From Bacteroidia bacterium (GTDB lineage: Bacteria; Bacteroidota; Bacteroidia; Cytophagales; Flammeovirgaceae): DNA of 64,000 nucleotides. This document shows, piece by piece, positions 1-9,597 of the stretch (position 1 is its first letter; each line of letters opens with the position of its first letter). Position numbers and translations under genes: made by a program. Where the stretch lies: positions 1-64,000 of the forward strand of contig JAUIAB010000012.1 in assembly GCA_030425505.1 (NCBI GenBank), given 5' to 3'. A model generated the notes under the pieces. That model was not told where the DNA came from and ran no database searches. It saw nothing but the letters and a program-made list of their open reading frames with translations.

Positions 1-108
1 TGGATTAGTATCCCTCTCTTCATATTTTTATGTGTTTTTACTTTTCTTGCGTTTCTTTTTATGTTTCTTTCCTATAAGGAATTGCCTTGGAACTGGTTGT
101 TAAATTGA
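1..108 (+). CDS. C-terminal end of a membrane protein gene (partial)
   Basis: An open frame enters at base 1 and ends at a TGA at 106-108, giving 35 residues. The first two dozen are strongly hydrophobic, with many Phe, Leu and Ile, and read as a transmembrane helix. The tail KELPWNWLLN looks like a short polar end. The family cannot be told from this piece. The gene would converge on glnS. It is only an inference that this is a real gene, because the sequence starts inside it. Confidence 0.45.
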   Translation, partial: WISIPLFIFLCVFTFLAFLFMFLSYKELPWNWLLN

Positions 109-294
109 CTTAATAGATAAAATTAGAAAAACTTATATCATTTTATAAACGTATAAAAAAAATCTATCAATCAACAAGTTCTTGCAAGCACTTTATCCAT
201 ACAGAGCTATCATTTAGAAAATGTTCATTTTGCATATTTAAGATTAAGCTGCTTTCAAGGATATACTACTCATGTAAAAACCGATCTCCATTTT
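109..294. other. Intergenic spacer between convergent genes
   Basis: This AT-rich stretch lies between the end of the partial upstream gene and the end of glnS. I see no open frame of useful length and no strong hairpin with a T-run in it. Confidence 0.4.
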
Positions 295-1986
295 CTAATT
301 CTTCTTTGCCCAAGAATCCCTCAAGGTTACTGTTCTATTGAATATTAAATTTTCATCTTTAGAATCTGGATCAAGACAAAAATACCCTAAGCGTTCAAAT
401 TGAAACTTTTCTAAAGGTTTAGCTTCTAATAGAGCAGGTTCAACCAAAGCATTGCTTATAAGTTTTAATGATTCAGGGTTGATAAACTCCGTAAAATCTT
501 TTTCTTTATCTCCAGTTGGATTTTCAATATTAAAAAGCCTATCATAAAGTCTGACAGTAGCTTTCTTTGCACTTTTAGCAGATACCCAGTGTAGTGTTCC
601 TTTTACTTTTTTCCCTGAAGTATCCACACCACTTTTAGTTTGAGGGTCATATGTACATCTCAGCTCTATCACTTCACCATCCTCATCTTTTATTACTTCC
701 TCACATTTAATGATATAGGCATACTTTAACCTCACTTCTTTTCCTGGAGCTAACCGAAAGAACTTTTTGGGAGCATCTTCCATAAAATCATTCTTCTCTA
801 TCCAAATTTCTTTTGAAAAACTAATTTCTCTCTTACCAGCGCTTTCATCTTCAGGGTTGTTAATTGCTAGTAGAGTTTCTTCTTCCCCTTCAGGGTAATT
901 TGTTATTACTACTTTTAATGGATCTAAAACACATATTCTTCTCTGAGCTACTTTGTTAAGATCTTCTCTTATGCTATGTTCCAATAAAGCTACATCTATA
1001 ACTCCATCTCGTTTTGCTACACCTACTCTTTTAGCAAAATGGATTATTGCCTTGGGTGTATAACCTCTTCTTCGTAAGCCTGATATGGTATGAAGTCGAG
1101 GATCGTCCCACCCCTCTACATACTTCTCCTCGACTAATCTCAATAGCCTTCTTTTACTTAGTACTGTATAATTAAGATTTAATCTGGCAAACTCTATTTG
1201 CTGTGAGTGAAATACTCCTAGCTGGCTCAATATCCAATCATACAATGGTCTATGTACCTCAAACTCCAAAGTACATAAAGAATGGGTTATGCCTTCTATG
1301 GAGTCAGAAAGGCAATGTGCGAAATCATACATAGGGTATATGCACCATTTACCGCCAGTTCTGTGATGGCTGATTTTCTTAATTCTATACAGCGCTGGAT
1401 CTCTCATATGCATATTAGGAGAGTTCATATCGATTTTTGCTCTTAATACTTTGCTTCCTTCATCAAACTCTCCATCTCTCATTTTTTCAAAAAGATCTAA
1501 GTTTTCATCTATAGATCTATTTCTGTATGGGCTTTCTTTTCCAGGTCTGGTTGGTGTTCCTCGGGAATTACTAATTTCTTCTACAGTCTGATCATCTATA
1601 TATGCTTTCCCTTTTTTTATGAGTGCTACAGCATATTGATACAACTTCTCAAAATAATCGGATGCATAGTATTCCCTGTCTTCCCACTCAAAACCTAGCC
1701 ATTGAATATCTCTTTTAATAGATTGTACATACTCATCACTCTCATTAGCAGGATTTGTATCATCAAACCTCAGGTTACATTTGCCATTATAACTTTCCGC
1801 TATTCCGAAGTTGAGGCAAATTGACTTTGAATGACCTATGTGCAAAAACCCATTAGGTTCTGGCGGGAAACGAGTATGAACTTTTCCTTCGTTTTTACCT
1901 TCTTTGAGATCAGCATCTATTTTTTCTTCTATAAAGTTTTTTGATTTTTTCTCTTCTCCTAAGTTATCAGTTGCTTCTGTCTTCAT
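295..1986 (-). CDS. glnS: Glutaminyl-tRNA synthetase
   Basis: This cytoplasmic class I enzyme charges tRNA-Gln with glutamine. The N-terminal [12 protein letters not shown] motif has the HIGH residues at about 49-52. PPEPNG is the GlnRS signature, whereas GluRS has an APSPTG-type motif. The KMSKS-like VLSKRRL loop is near residue 275, and the C-terminal anticodon-binding beta-barrels follow. At 563 residues it has the usual length. The frame stays open to 2070, but I chose the ATG at 1986. The added 28 residues would be hydrophobic and unlike GlnRS, and a promoter-like CAACTTTG at 2007-2014 lies inside that extension. It is followed by no close partner gene. Confidence 0.95.
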   Translation of the reverse strand: MKTEATDNLGEEKKSKNFIEEKIDADLKEGKNEGKVHTRFPPEPNGFLHIGHSKSICLNFGIAESYNGKCNLRFDDTNPANESDEYVQSIKRDIQWLGFEWEDREYYASDYFEKLYQYAVALIKKGKAYIDDQTVEEISNSRGTPTRPGKESPYRNRSIDENLDLFEKMRDGEFDEGSKVLRAKIDMNSPNMHMRDPALYRIKKISHHRTGGKWCIYPMYDFAHCLSDSIEGITHSLCTLEFEVHRPLYDWILSQLGVFHSQQIEFARLNLNYTVLSKRRLLRLVEEKYVEGWDDPRLHTISGLRRRGYTPKAIIHFAKRVGVAKRDGVIDVALLEHSIREDLNKVAQRRICVLDPLKVVITNYPEGEEETLLAINNPEDESAGKREISFSKEIWIEKNDFMEDAPKKFFRLAPGKEVRLKYAYIIKCEEVIKDEDGEVIELRCTYDPQTKSGVDTSGKKVKGTLHWVSAKSAKKATVRLYDRLFNIENPTGDKEKDFTEFINPESLKLISNALVEPALLEAKPLEKFQFERLGYFCLDPDSKDENLIFNRTVTLRDSWAKKN

Positions 1987-2006
1987 CTTTAGATCTATTA
2001 ATAGTG

Positions 2007-2014
2007 CAAAGTTG
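2007..2014 (-). promoter_or_regulatory. Probable -7 box of glnS
   Basis: On the minus strand this reads CAACTTTG, one mismatch from the Bacteroidota -7 consensus TAnnTTTG. It lies about 20 bases before the chosen ATG of glnS. No clear -33 TTTG is visible at the right distance. Confidence 0.4.
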
Positions 2015-2077
2015 TGAAATTGAATGTTTAAAAAGAATATGATACAAATAAAAGAGTTGTTACAAGGCACTTAAAAC

Positions 2078-2117
2078 AAAAAAGACTGCCTCTTATTTTT
2101 GAGACAGCCTCTTTTTT
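2078..2117. terminator. Bidirectional terminator ending the SusC/SusD operon
   Basis: An A-tract AAAAAAGA at 2078-2085 pairs with TCTTTTTT at 2110-2117. Between them CTGCCTC and GAGACAG form an imperfect inner stem. On the minus strand this gives a hairpin followed by T residues, 30 bases after the last gene of the SusC operon. It should stop readthrough into glnS. Confidence 0.75.
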
Positions 2118-2146
2118 ATAAAAAGTACAAGACTTAATTTGAACTA

Positions 2147-3109
2147 TTACTTTTTAACTCTTTGCAGAGTAACATTTTTTGAATTCAATCTATTTGCTCT
2201 CCCCTCAGAAATTACATTTCCCTCAAGATCTGCTAAAACTAATGTATCTCCATTTTTCTGGAGGGTAAAAAATATACCTGCGCCTGCTTCCATAGCAGAG
2301 TTAAAAGTATCTGCTACTTCAACTGTTCCACTAAAAACTCCACCTCCTCGGTTATAATCTAGATAGACAGTCATTTTACCGTCATCTCCCAGATCTAACC
2401 CAGCATACATTGCTATCCATACTTCGTACTTTACTCCATCAACCATATTACTGATCGAAAAAGTCTCACTTTCAGGACACGCTAACGAGGACATATGATA
2501 CTCCAATAAATCAGTGTCATACATGTTAGCATCTCCAGGTTGCTGTATAGTTAAATCAGTATCAAACTGACAAGGATCATTTTGCGCATTAATTGATTCG
2601 TTATCAAATTCCCAACGCAATGTAAAATCAACTGTAGCAGCTCCTAACCCTATATCATTGATAGTAAGTACAGGAATAGTAGTAGTAGATAAACCATCCG
2701 GTTTATTTGTCGAAAAAACCAACGAAACGGTTTCATCAGACTCGTTTAACATCCCATCTTGCAAAACAGTAACAGTAACACTAAAACCTTCTCTACCCTC
2801 AAATGCAGAAAGGTCTATATGATCTTTATCAATTAAAAAATCTACCCCTTCCGTCGCTGTTGATGATGTTACAGCGTCTATATCAATCGATACATCAGAG
2901 ATTTGACTTTCATCAAGCTCAAAATTAAAGGTGTATTGTGTATTATGAACTTCATCTACTGTAATGGATGAGTTTCCTGCTGAAAATTCTACTGTATAAG
3001 GCTCAAAAGACTGAACTACAGATGCTGTTTCATCTTCGCTACATGACATAAATAGAGGCATTAGTAGCCCAATAAGCCATAATTTCTTATTTAAAATTAT
3101 TTTCATCAT
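2147..3109 (-). CDS. Lipoprotein with Calx-beta-like region, last gene of SusC/SusD operon
   Basis: The 320-residue protein starts with a basic/hydrophobic leader and a lipobox (FMSCSED), so it is probably a lipid-anchored surface or periplasmic protein. Residues about 35-150 look like an acidic beta-sandwich of Calx-beta type (TEGVDF, then NESDETVSLVF). The second half, with paired cysteines, is not recognised. It is the fourth gene of a SusC-SusD operon, where such lipoproteins often bind the transported ligand outside the cell. Ligand binding is inferred from position only. Met codons at 3109 and 3106 are equally possible starts. Confidence 0.75.
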   Translation of the reverse strand: MMKIILNKKLWLIGLLMPLFMSCSEDETASVVQSFEPYTVEFSAGNSSITVDEVHNTQYTFNFELDESQISDVSIDIDAVTSSTATEGVDFLIDKDHIDLSAFEGREGFSVTVTVLQDGMLNESDETVSLVFSTNKPDGLSTTTIPVLTINDIGLGAATVDFTLRWEFDNESINAQNDPCQFDTDLTIQQPGDANMYDTDLLEYHMSSLACPESETFSISNMVDGVKYEVWIAMYAGLDLGDDGKMTVYLDYNRGGGVFSGTVEVADTFNSAMEAGAGIFFTLQKNGDTLVLADLEGNVISEGRANRLNSKNVTLQRVKK

Positions 3110-3125
3110 TCAATTTTTTAAAAGT

Positions 3126-4049
3126 TTAATCAACAATTTTTTCAAGAACTTCATAAAACTCTCTAGCTCCACTACCATCTGTGAAATAACCATAGGTCAA
3201 ATAAATTCTATGCTTACCAGATGCTTCATCTTCTACCACTACATTTGATCCCTCACAAGGAACGTTTGTAAATATTCCTGATTCCTCATTACAGTTTAGA
3301 GCTCTATTTCCAGAAAACAAGCCATCTGCTATTAATGGAGCATTGATTGTGTTATCACTATAATCTACATCAAAATTGAATGATTTTCCTATCCATGCAA
3401 ATAATCCCCAGTAATCATTGTACGAATAGGTATCTTCATCCACTGATCCAATAAAACGAACCTCTCCATTCCAATCCCCATTATTTTCTCCTATTCTATA
3501 GTATGCTGATTCAATCACTCTATACAAACCTGCAAACCTTCCTAGAACAGCAACATTGACATTACCAGCTAAAGGAATTGTATTTCCCTGAGAAGTAACC
3601 CCTTCAAAACTGAGAACCCATCCTGAACCTACTGCAAGTTCTGAATCTGATTCTGGAAGTGAAGCACCATTTACTATTATCCCACTCTTTAAATCCTCAT
3701 AAGTGAATGTATCTTCAATAGTTTCAATTACATCATCTGTCACATTGTATGATGTAAATAAAACTTTTTCTGATTGAGCACCAGTAGACGCATCTGTATA
3801 AACCATATATACATTTACTTTAGCTACGCTTTTAACCCCATTTACAACATTTATCTCTGTAGTGTATTCTGGAGTTCCTTCTTGAAAAGATACAACTGGG
3901 GTTTTAATTTGTAAATAAGGATCGGTAACTTTTTGAAAGCCCCCATCTGTATATTCTACAAAATCATCATTATCGCATGAGGCTAGAGATAAAGTAAGTA
4001 AACTTAATAGTAGCCCAAACAGTTTTATTATACTTATATTTTTCTTCAT
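3126..4049 (-). CDS. Lipoprotein of SusC/SusD operon, unrecognised
   Basis: A 307-residue exported protein with a signal peptide ending in a lipobox (LSLASCDNDD). The rest is a beta-rich, Asp- and Tyr-rich sequence that I cannot place in a family. It sits between susD-like and the Calx-beta-like lipoprotein, with gaps of about 15 bases on both sides, so the four genes form one transcript. By position it would be the SusE/SusF counterpart of this uptake system. Its ligand is unknown. Confidence 0.75.
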   Translation of the reverse strand: MKKNISIIKLFGLLLSLLTLSLASCDNDDFVEYTDGGFQKVTDPYLQIKTPVVSFQEGTPEYTTEINVVNGVKSVAKVNVYMVYTDASTGAQSEKVLFTSYNVTDDVIETIEDTFTYEDLKSGIIVNGASLPESDSELAVGSGWVLSFEGVTSQGNTIPLAGNVNVAVLGRFAGLYRVIESAYYRIGENNGDWNGEVRFIGSVDEDTYSYNDYWGLFAWIGKSFNFDVDYSDNTINAPLIADGLFSGNRALNCNEESGIFTNVPCEGSNVVVEDEASGKHRIYLTYGYFTDGSGAREFYEVLEKIVD

Positions 4050-4063
4050 AATATCAGAATATA

Positions 4064-5530
4064 TTAATTATCCCAAAAAGTTTTATCTAAAATAGTTCTA
4101 GAAGCATCTGTATTTAATGCATTGAAACTCAACTCAGTTTGAGGGTACAGCCTTATTGATGGAAAAATCCCTTCAGCAAAAACACTTCTAGTTGGCGTTT
4201 GAAAAATACCCGTAGAGGTATTAGTAAAAATATTAGATCCTGGCATATCAAACCTGCGAGATTCAATCCAACCCTCACTTTCCTGAAGACCATTCATAGA
4301 TATCCACTTTTGGATGCCTATAATATTTGATTTCAAAGTTTGATTTGCTGAAGCATCATATATAACATCATTAGAAAGGTAATCTTGAGCTTGTTCCGCA
4401 CTTAAACCTACATACATAAAATGCTCTGTTACTGCAGAATTAAACATAACAGCCTCATCATCAGCAGTTCCAAATCTCATATCAGCTTCTGCTCTCAAAA
4501 ATAATACTTCCCAAGTACTCATTAGGATCACATCATTATCCACCCCATAAGCAACTGCTGATGGGAAGCTAAAATCATCTGCACTTGGAGCAACTAAGTC
4601 TCCTACATTTCCCTGCTTCATACCCACAATGGTTCCTGTATTTGCTGCTGGATCATACAAAGTATTAATTCTTGGGTCATTTAGTTCTTGCATAATGTCT
4701 GTTGAAGACTCACTAGCCACGTAAAATTGACCTATACCTGACTCTCTTCTTGCATACTGAGGATTATAATTTTGCCCTTCTGCTCCATTAAAAGGCAGTA
4801 AAGCCATTTGAAAGCCGTTAAGCAAACCTGAGTTAATAACCTGGTTTATCTGCTGTCCAAGAGTTGCTGCATCACCTGTAATAGATTGTCGCATTAAGAG
4901 CCTTAACTTTAATGCCGCAGCAAAGCTAATCCAATTGCTCAAGTTACCTTGATATACTAAGTCTTCACTACCTATAGTAAAAGTAGTATTTTCTAAAGCT
5001 TCAATATCAGCATCTAGTCTAGTTACAAGATCATTATAAATTGTTTGGGCATCGTCATATTTTGGAGTAGTAATCCCTCCATCTTCAGGACGACCTTTTA
5101 AGGCTTCAGAATATGGAATATCACCATAATGATCTACTAAATTTTGGTAAATCATCACACTATAAATATCTGCTATTGCCGACTCAGTTGTATTTCCATT
5201 AGCGATTACATCACTCAAGTCAGATAAAGCCTGTCTATAAGAGAATGCCCATTCGTTATTATAGTCACCGGGTTCTATAAAATACCTTTCATCATCTATT
5301 AAAGCAACTCCTGGACCACCTGCCCAATACTGAGCGTATAGTGCATCTGATTCATTAAAATACCCATCTAGTGCAATTCCATAATATGCCATACCTGAAG
5401 TTAATAATTCAGGGGTACCTGCTGATGTTGATGCATTAGGATTTTCATTCAACTCAGCTAACTGATCTCCACATGACATTATTAATGTACATGAAAAGAT
5501 CACTAGTAATATTCTTAAAAACTTTATCAT
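4064..5530 (-). CDS. SusD/RagB-family nutrient-binding lipoprotein
   Basis: SusD proteins are helical lipoproteins that sit as a lid on their SusC partner at the cell surface and capture the ligand. This one has 488 residues, a lipobox (CTLIMSCGDQ) and the early NENPNAS segment. It also has the TPR-like helical pattern and the RPEDGG-containing loop typical of the SusD-like group 2. The gene starts 4 bases after the SusC gene ends. Nothing in the sequence identifies the ligand. No glycoside hydrolase is present nearby, so a peptide or other non-glycan ligand is as likely as a sugar. Confidence 0.92.
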   Translation of the reverse strand: MIKFLRILLVIFSCTLIMSCGDQLAELNENPNASTSAGTPELLTSGMAYYGIALDGYFNESDALYAQYWAGGPGVALIDDERYFIEPGDYNNEWAFSYRQALSDLSDVIANGNTTESAIADIYSVMIYQNLVDHYGDIPYSEALKGRPEDGGITTPKYDDAQTIYNDLVTRLDADIEALENTTFTIGSEDLVYQGNLSNWISFAAALKLRLLMRQSITGDAATLGQQINQVINSGLLNGFQMALLPFNGAEGQNYNPQYARRESGIGQFYVASESSTDIMQELNDPRINTLYDPAANTGTIVGMKQGNVGDLVAPSADDFSFPSAVAYGVDNDVILMSTWEVLFLRAEADMRFGTADDEAVMFNSAVTEHFMYVGLSAEQAQDYLSNDVIYDASANQTLKSNIIGIQKWISMNGLQESEGWIESRRFDMPGSNIFTNTSTGIFQTPTRSVFAEGIFPSIRLYPQTELSFNALNTDASRTILDKTFWDN

Positions 5531-5534
5531 TATT

Positions 5535-8500
5535 TTAAAATGTTAAATTTAAATTAATTCCAAATCTTTTTTGAGGTGGCATTTGAGTAGCCTCAATACC
5601 CTGTACATTTGTTCCTGTAGACTCAGGGCCATTAACTTCAGGATCTGCATAGCTGTTTTCTTCTGGTAACCAAAATTTCAAGTTGTTAGCAAATAATTTT
5701 ACTGAAACATCTTTCATTTTAATTGAGTTTGAAATTTTTCTTGGAAGCCTATATGCTATTGACACTTCTCGAAGTTTTAAAAAGCTAGCATCCAAAACAT
5801 GCTTCGTGTAGTTTCCATCGAATGTGTATGCATCTGCCAATATTGTATTATTATTAGGGCTAAATGTACCATCACCATTATCAACAACACTATTTTCAAT
5901 AACAAATGGTTTTCTATCTCCAATCAATGTAGTAAGACCAGTACCATTAAACTCAACAGCTGATTTAGTTAAAGAGAAAAGATCTCCTCCTTTCTTACAA
6001 TCTAAAACTGCAGTTAATGAAAAGCCTTTAAAAGATATTGTATTAACCATTCCTCCAATCCAGTCTGGTTGAACATTTCCAGCAACTTCTGTTTCTGTTG
6101 TATATAAAGGACTTCCATTTGCATCTACTATACGTTGTCCTTCTTCTGTAAATCTAGGAACTTGTCCTCTCCAAGTACCAAAGGGTTGACCCTCTTCAGC
6201 AGTTAGAGTAACACCTCGCCCAGAATCCCATATTGTTAATTGATCTGTTTGATCTGAAATTTTCTTTACTAAACTCTTATTCTTCGCCCAAGTCAAATTC
6301 ATCTCCCATTTTAAGCTATTAGATAAAGTAAGGGGTATCAAGGTCATAGAGATTTCATGCCCGCTATTTTGGATTTCCCCTATGTTAACTGGAATGTAAA
6401 GGAAGCCTGATGAGCTTGGCAGTTCAGCTGTAACAATTTGTTCGGTATGGTTCGAGTTGTAATAGGTGTACGCTAACTCAATTCTATTTTCCAAAAAATT
6501 GATATCAGATCCAATTTCAAATGTCTTTGTAATTTCTGGTTTAAGGTTGGCATTACCTATCAAATTATTTCTACTAGCACCAGTTTGTCCATTTATTGGT
6601 TGTGTTATTTGCCATACATCTTCATAATCTATCATAGTTGGATTTATTGTATATAAACTACTAAGCTGATGGACAGCTGCATCCTTACCAGTAGTACCGT
6701 AACTAGTCCTAAACTTAAAATAGTTTACAGGGAAACTATCATCCCACCCTAAAAAGTCACTAATTATAGCATTTGCTCCTACAGACTGGTAAAGAAAGCT
6801 TTGGTTATCTACAGGAAGAGATGAAGACCAATCATTTCTTATTGAATACTCTAAGAAAGCTTTATCTTCCCATCCAAATTTAAAATTTGCAAATAACCCT
6901 ATAATTCTATAATCGTAATGATCCTGAGTTACCACAGCTCTATCTTTAGAGTTTCCTAAATTGTATATACCTGGGACAACTAACCCACCTTGCGTTTCTC
7001 CTAATAGTAATCTTCTGCTTTTATCATAAAAGTTTAACCCACCAATTGCTGCTAATGTTAGTCTTTTTTGTGAGTCTAAAGCTCTATTATAACTTGCAGT
7101 AGTTGTCCAATCAATAGTACGAGTTGTACTCAACTGTTCTACATATTGACCTAAGCTGGACTGTCTTTCACCTCTTTCTGTTAGAGTTAAGTTATCTTCC
7201 CAAACATAATGATCTTTATAGGCATAGCTTGGAACTGCATTAATAGTATTTAATGAAACATTATTTGTACCAATTCTAGTATTTAAAACAACATCTTCTA
7301 TAGGAGTATAAGATAGGGATACATTTGCCAACCAGTTCTCACTTTTTGCATTATTTACATATTCATTTGCAATAAAATAAGGGTTAACAGTGTACGAACC
7401 ATAAAAACCATTAAAGCTATGATAAGGGTTTTTATAATCTCTAAGCTCGCTATAGGGGATATTAATCGGAGCTTGTACAGCAGTCGCATAAGGGTTTTGC
7501 CCTTCAAATGCTCGTGAGCCTTCTGAGGTAGTATTTTGATCCACATTTGCATAACTTATATTTACAGAAGCATTTAATTTATCACTAAGATTTGATGTTG
7601 CATTAACTGTAAAGTTATGCCTTAAGTAGTCTGTATTTTCTAAAACCCCTTTTTGACTTGTATTAGAGTAAGACATGTAATAGGTACTTTTATCGCTACC
7701 CCCTGATAAAGAAAGAGAGTTACTCAATGTATATCCAGTTTGGAAAAAATTCTGAAGCTGATCTTCCACAGCAGAATAAGGTCTCGATAGATATTCAAAA
7801 TTACCATCGCCATCTACATCAACAGGGCTAGTCCAAGGTCTTATAACACCATCAAACTCTGGACCCCATGAAAAATTCTCACCAGAATCAAAATTATGTG
7901 AGCCATCAGGGTTAATTAATCCCTGACCAAACCTATTTTGCCTTTCAAGTAATACATACGCTTGATCTACTGAAGCAGTTGTGTTAAAATTAATTTTAAA
8001 GTTATTTTTCTGACCTGACTTGGTAGTAATAACAACTACTCCTGAAGCCCCTCTAGATCCATAAAGTGATGTAGCTGAAGGCCCTTTCAGAATAGTTATT
8101 GACTCAATATTATTAGGATCGAAATCGTTAAATCTATTTCCAAAATCTGAAAAACCTCCCTCTCCTTCTTGCTGACCTCCTACTGTTGAGGTATTATCAA
8201 TTGGCACACCATCTACTACTATTAACGCATTATTATTCCCAGTAAGGGAAGATTCCCCTCTTAGGGTAATTTTGGTAGATGCTCCAACAGAGTTACCCCC
8301 AATTATTTTTACTCCAGCTGTTTTTCCTCTTAGTGCCTCCAGAGCATTTTTGCTGGGCGTAGTAAGTAAATCTTCTGCTTTCACCGTCTGGTTTGCATAG
8401 GTAACATCTCTTGCATTTTGTTTTGTTCCTAGTGCTGTTACAACAACTTCTTGAAGTGTTTCAGCACTTTCTAACAATTGAACGTCAATAGTAGATTGAG

Positions 8501-8756
8501 TACCTACTAGCATTTCTTTGTCCTCAAAACCAATGTATTTGAAAACAAGCGTTTGGTCATTTCCTGAAACTTCTAGTTTGTAGTTACCGTCAATATCTGT
8601 AACGGTACCTTTAGTAGTTCCTTTGATAAGTATAGTAACTCCTGGGAGGGATTCAGATGCATCATCTGTTACCTTACCAGATACCATTCTTTGCTGAGCA
8701 ATCCCTTCAAACATGAAGCATAGGACTGCTGCAAAAAGTAAATAATACTTCTTCAT
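5535..8756 (-). CDS. SusC/RagA-family TonB-linked outer-membrane transporter
   Basis: This 1073-residue protein forms the TonB-dependent channel of the uptake operon. It has a signal peptide (ends FEGIAQQ), then a carboxypeptidase-regulatory-like domain at about 23-105 (VSGKVTD, GTTKGTVTDIDGNY). The plug follows at about 120-240, with ILKGPSATSLYGSRGASGVV. The rest is a 22-strand barrel rich in aromatic residues ending LNLTF. Length and order are standard for SusC. It is the first gene of the operon; no sigma/anti-sigma or AraC-type regulator stands next to it. Confidence 0.95.
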   Translation of the reverse strand: MKKYYLLFAAVLCFMFEGIAQQRMVSGKVTDDASESLPGVTILIKGTTKGTVTDIDGNYKLEVSGNDQTLVFKYIGFEDKEMLVGTQSTIDVQLLESAETLQEVVVTALGTKQNARDVTYANQTVKAEDLLTTPSKNALEALRGKTAGVKIIGGNSVGASTKITLRGESSLTGNNNALIVVDGVPIDNTSTVGGQQEGEGGFSDFGNRFNDFDPNNIESITILKGPSATSLYGSRGASGVVVITTKSGQKNNFKINFNTTASVDQAYVLLERQNRFGQGLINPDGSHNFDSGENFSWGPEFDGVIRPWTSPVDVDGDGNFEYLSRPYSAVEDQLQNFFQTGYTLSNSLSLSGGSDKSTYYMSYSNTSQKGVLENTDYLRHNFTVNATSNLSDKLNASVNISYANVDQNTTSEGSRAFEGQNPYATAVQAPINIPYSELRDYKNPYHSFNGFYGSYTVNPYFIANEYVNNAKSENWLANVSLSYTPIEDVVLNTRIGTNNVSLNTINAVPSYAYKDHYVWEDNLTLTERGERQSSLGQYVEQLSTTRTIDWTTTASYNRALDSQKRLTLAAIGGLNFYDKSRRLLLGETQGGLVVPGIYNLGNSKDRAVVTQDHYDYRIIGLFANFKFGWEDKAFLEYSIRNDWSSSLPVDNQSFLYQSVGANAIISDFLGWDDSFPVNYFKFRTSYGTTGKDAAVHQLSSLYTINPTMIDYEDVWQITQPINGQTGASRNNLIGNANLKPEITKTFEIGSDINFLENRIELAYTYYNSNHTEQIVTAELPSSSGFLYIPVNIGEIQNSGHEISMTLIPLTLSNSLKWEMNLTWAKNKSLVKKISDQTDQLTIWDSGRGVTLTAEEGQPFGTWRGQVPRFTEEGQRIVDANGSPLYTTETEVAGNVQPDWIGGMVNTISFKGFSLTAVLDCKKGGDLFSLTKSAVEFNGTGLTTLIGDRKPFVIENSVVDNGDGTFSPNNNTILADAYTFDGNYTKHVLDASFLKLREVSIAYRLPRKISNSIKMKDVSVKLFANNLKFWLPEENSYADPEVNGPESTGTNVQGIEATQMPPQKRFGINLNLTF

Positions 8757-9039
8757 ACAGTAATTTGGGTTTAGATTAAATTATTGAACTTTAGTTAATT
8801 TAAGTAAAATTATAAATATTTTTTTTAAAAAGTAAATTTTTACATAGATCCCGAAACAAGTTCGGAATAACAGTTTAAGGTGTAACTCCTATGCAGATCG
8901 TCGAGGGATTTTTTTGATTTAAATTAGTCTCTAAAGGCTAGCAACCAGAGAAAGGTGGGGAAATTAATAAAACCAGATACTCTTTTGCATTATTTAAACA
9001 AAATTTGAATATTTTAGGCTTGTTTTTACTTCGTTGATA
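8757..9039. other. Intergenic region upstream of the SusC operon
   Basis: This 283-base AT-rich spacer separates the divergent SusC operon and the small basic protein gene. It should hold both promoters, but no confident -33/-7 pair was found. It contains the small inverted repeat CCGAA/TTCGG at 8851-8865. Confidence 0.5.
8851..8865. repeat. Short palindromic element CCGAA-N5-TTCGG
   Basis: Perfect 5-bp arms separated by five bases, in a GC-richer patch of an AT-rich spacer. It resembles the short dispersed palindromes often found between bacterial genes. No second copy was noticed in this window. Confidence 0.35.
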
Positions 9040-9390
9040 ATGGATGAAAAAAACCTACCAGAAAAGAAAAAGAGGAAGAATTACCCTGGAGACACAAGAA
9101 CTCCAGGAACAAAAGACTATGGAATGATTCTGAGCAATCTGATGAATTACAGAAATCAGCTTTTTAGAGAAAAAGATGAGCAAAATTCAGGGAAGCTTTT
9201 CTTAAAAATCAGGGAAAAACTAAAAGAATTAGGTTTTGAAAAAGCTGCAGAAACAGTGAAGAATAAAGCAGGACGAAGAAAGCTTGGGAAATTTCAGGAA
9301 ATCTCGGAAAAGAAAAAAGAAGCTGTTTTAGAGATTGCGGATAAATATTGGCATGAAGGCAAACAAAAACACGCTGAAGCCAGAGAATAA
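9040..9390 (+). CDS. Small basic protein of unknown function
   Basis: A 116-residue, Lys/Glu-rich protein that I do not recognise. The N-terminus is very basic (EKKKRKNYPGDTRTPGTKD); the rest is predicted helical and charged, possibly a coiled coil. There is no signal peptide or membrane segment, so it is probably cytoplasmic and might bind nucleic acid, though that is only a guess from charge. A TTG lies two codons upstream, but the ATG at 9040 is the more likely start. It stands alone between the divergent SusC operon and the protease gene. Confidence 0.5.
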   Translation: MDEKNLPEKKKRKNYPGDTRTPGTKDYGMILSNLMNYRNQLFREKDEQNSGKLFLKIREKLKELGFEKAAETVKNKAGRRKLGKFQEISEKKKEAVLEIADKYWHEGKQKHAEARE

Positions 9391-9420
9391 AAAAATTAAC
9401 TTTTCTTTTCTATTAAACTT

Positions 9421-9478
9421 ATCATAAACTTTCTACTCTTACGTTACTATTTCATAGTAGAATGTTTTAATTTATGAT
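9421..9478. repeat. Nested inverted repeat between genes
   Basis: ATCATAAA (9421-9428) pairs with TTTATGAT (9471-9478). Inside them TTCTACT (9431-9437) pairs with AGTAGAA (9456-9462). The two stems are in register and would make one long interrupted hairpin. It could be a terminator for the small basic protein gene or a regulator of the protease gene; there is no T-run, which speaks against a simple terminator. Confidence 0.5.
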
Positions 9479-9484
9479 ATTTGG

Positions 9485-9521
9485 GTAACCGTTACAAAAA
9501 ACCATGAAACAGACATGTCTG
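9485..9521. promoter_or_regulatory. Two palindromes upstream of the papain-like protease gene
   Basis: GTAACCGTTAC at 9485-9495 has perfect 5-bp arms, and CAGACATGTCTG at 9510-9521 is a perfect 12-bp palindrome. They are about 80 to 110 bases before the start codon and could be protein-binding sites. The second also belongs to a short dispersed repeat with a copy at 51399-51414. Confidence 0.35.
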
Positions 9522-9597
9522 ATTTAAAACTGAGACACACAGAGGGATGATTAAGCTGTGTGCCAAACAAATTAGGCAGGTCACAAATTTTAAACAT

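Noticed and set aside
295-2070. Longer form of glnS starting at 2070
   Set aside because: The added N-terminus is hydrophobic and unlike GlnRS, and a likely -7 box lies inside it, so the start at 1986 is preferred.
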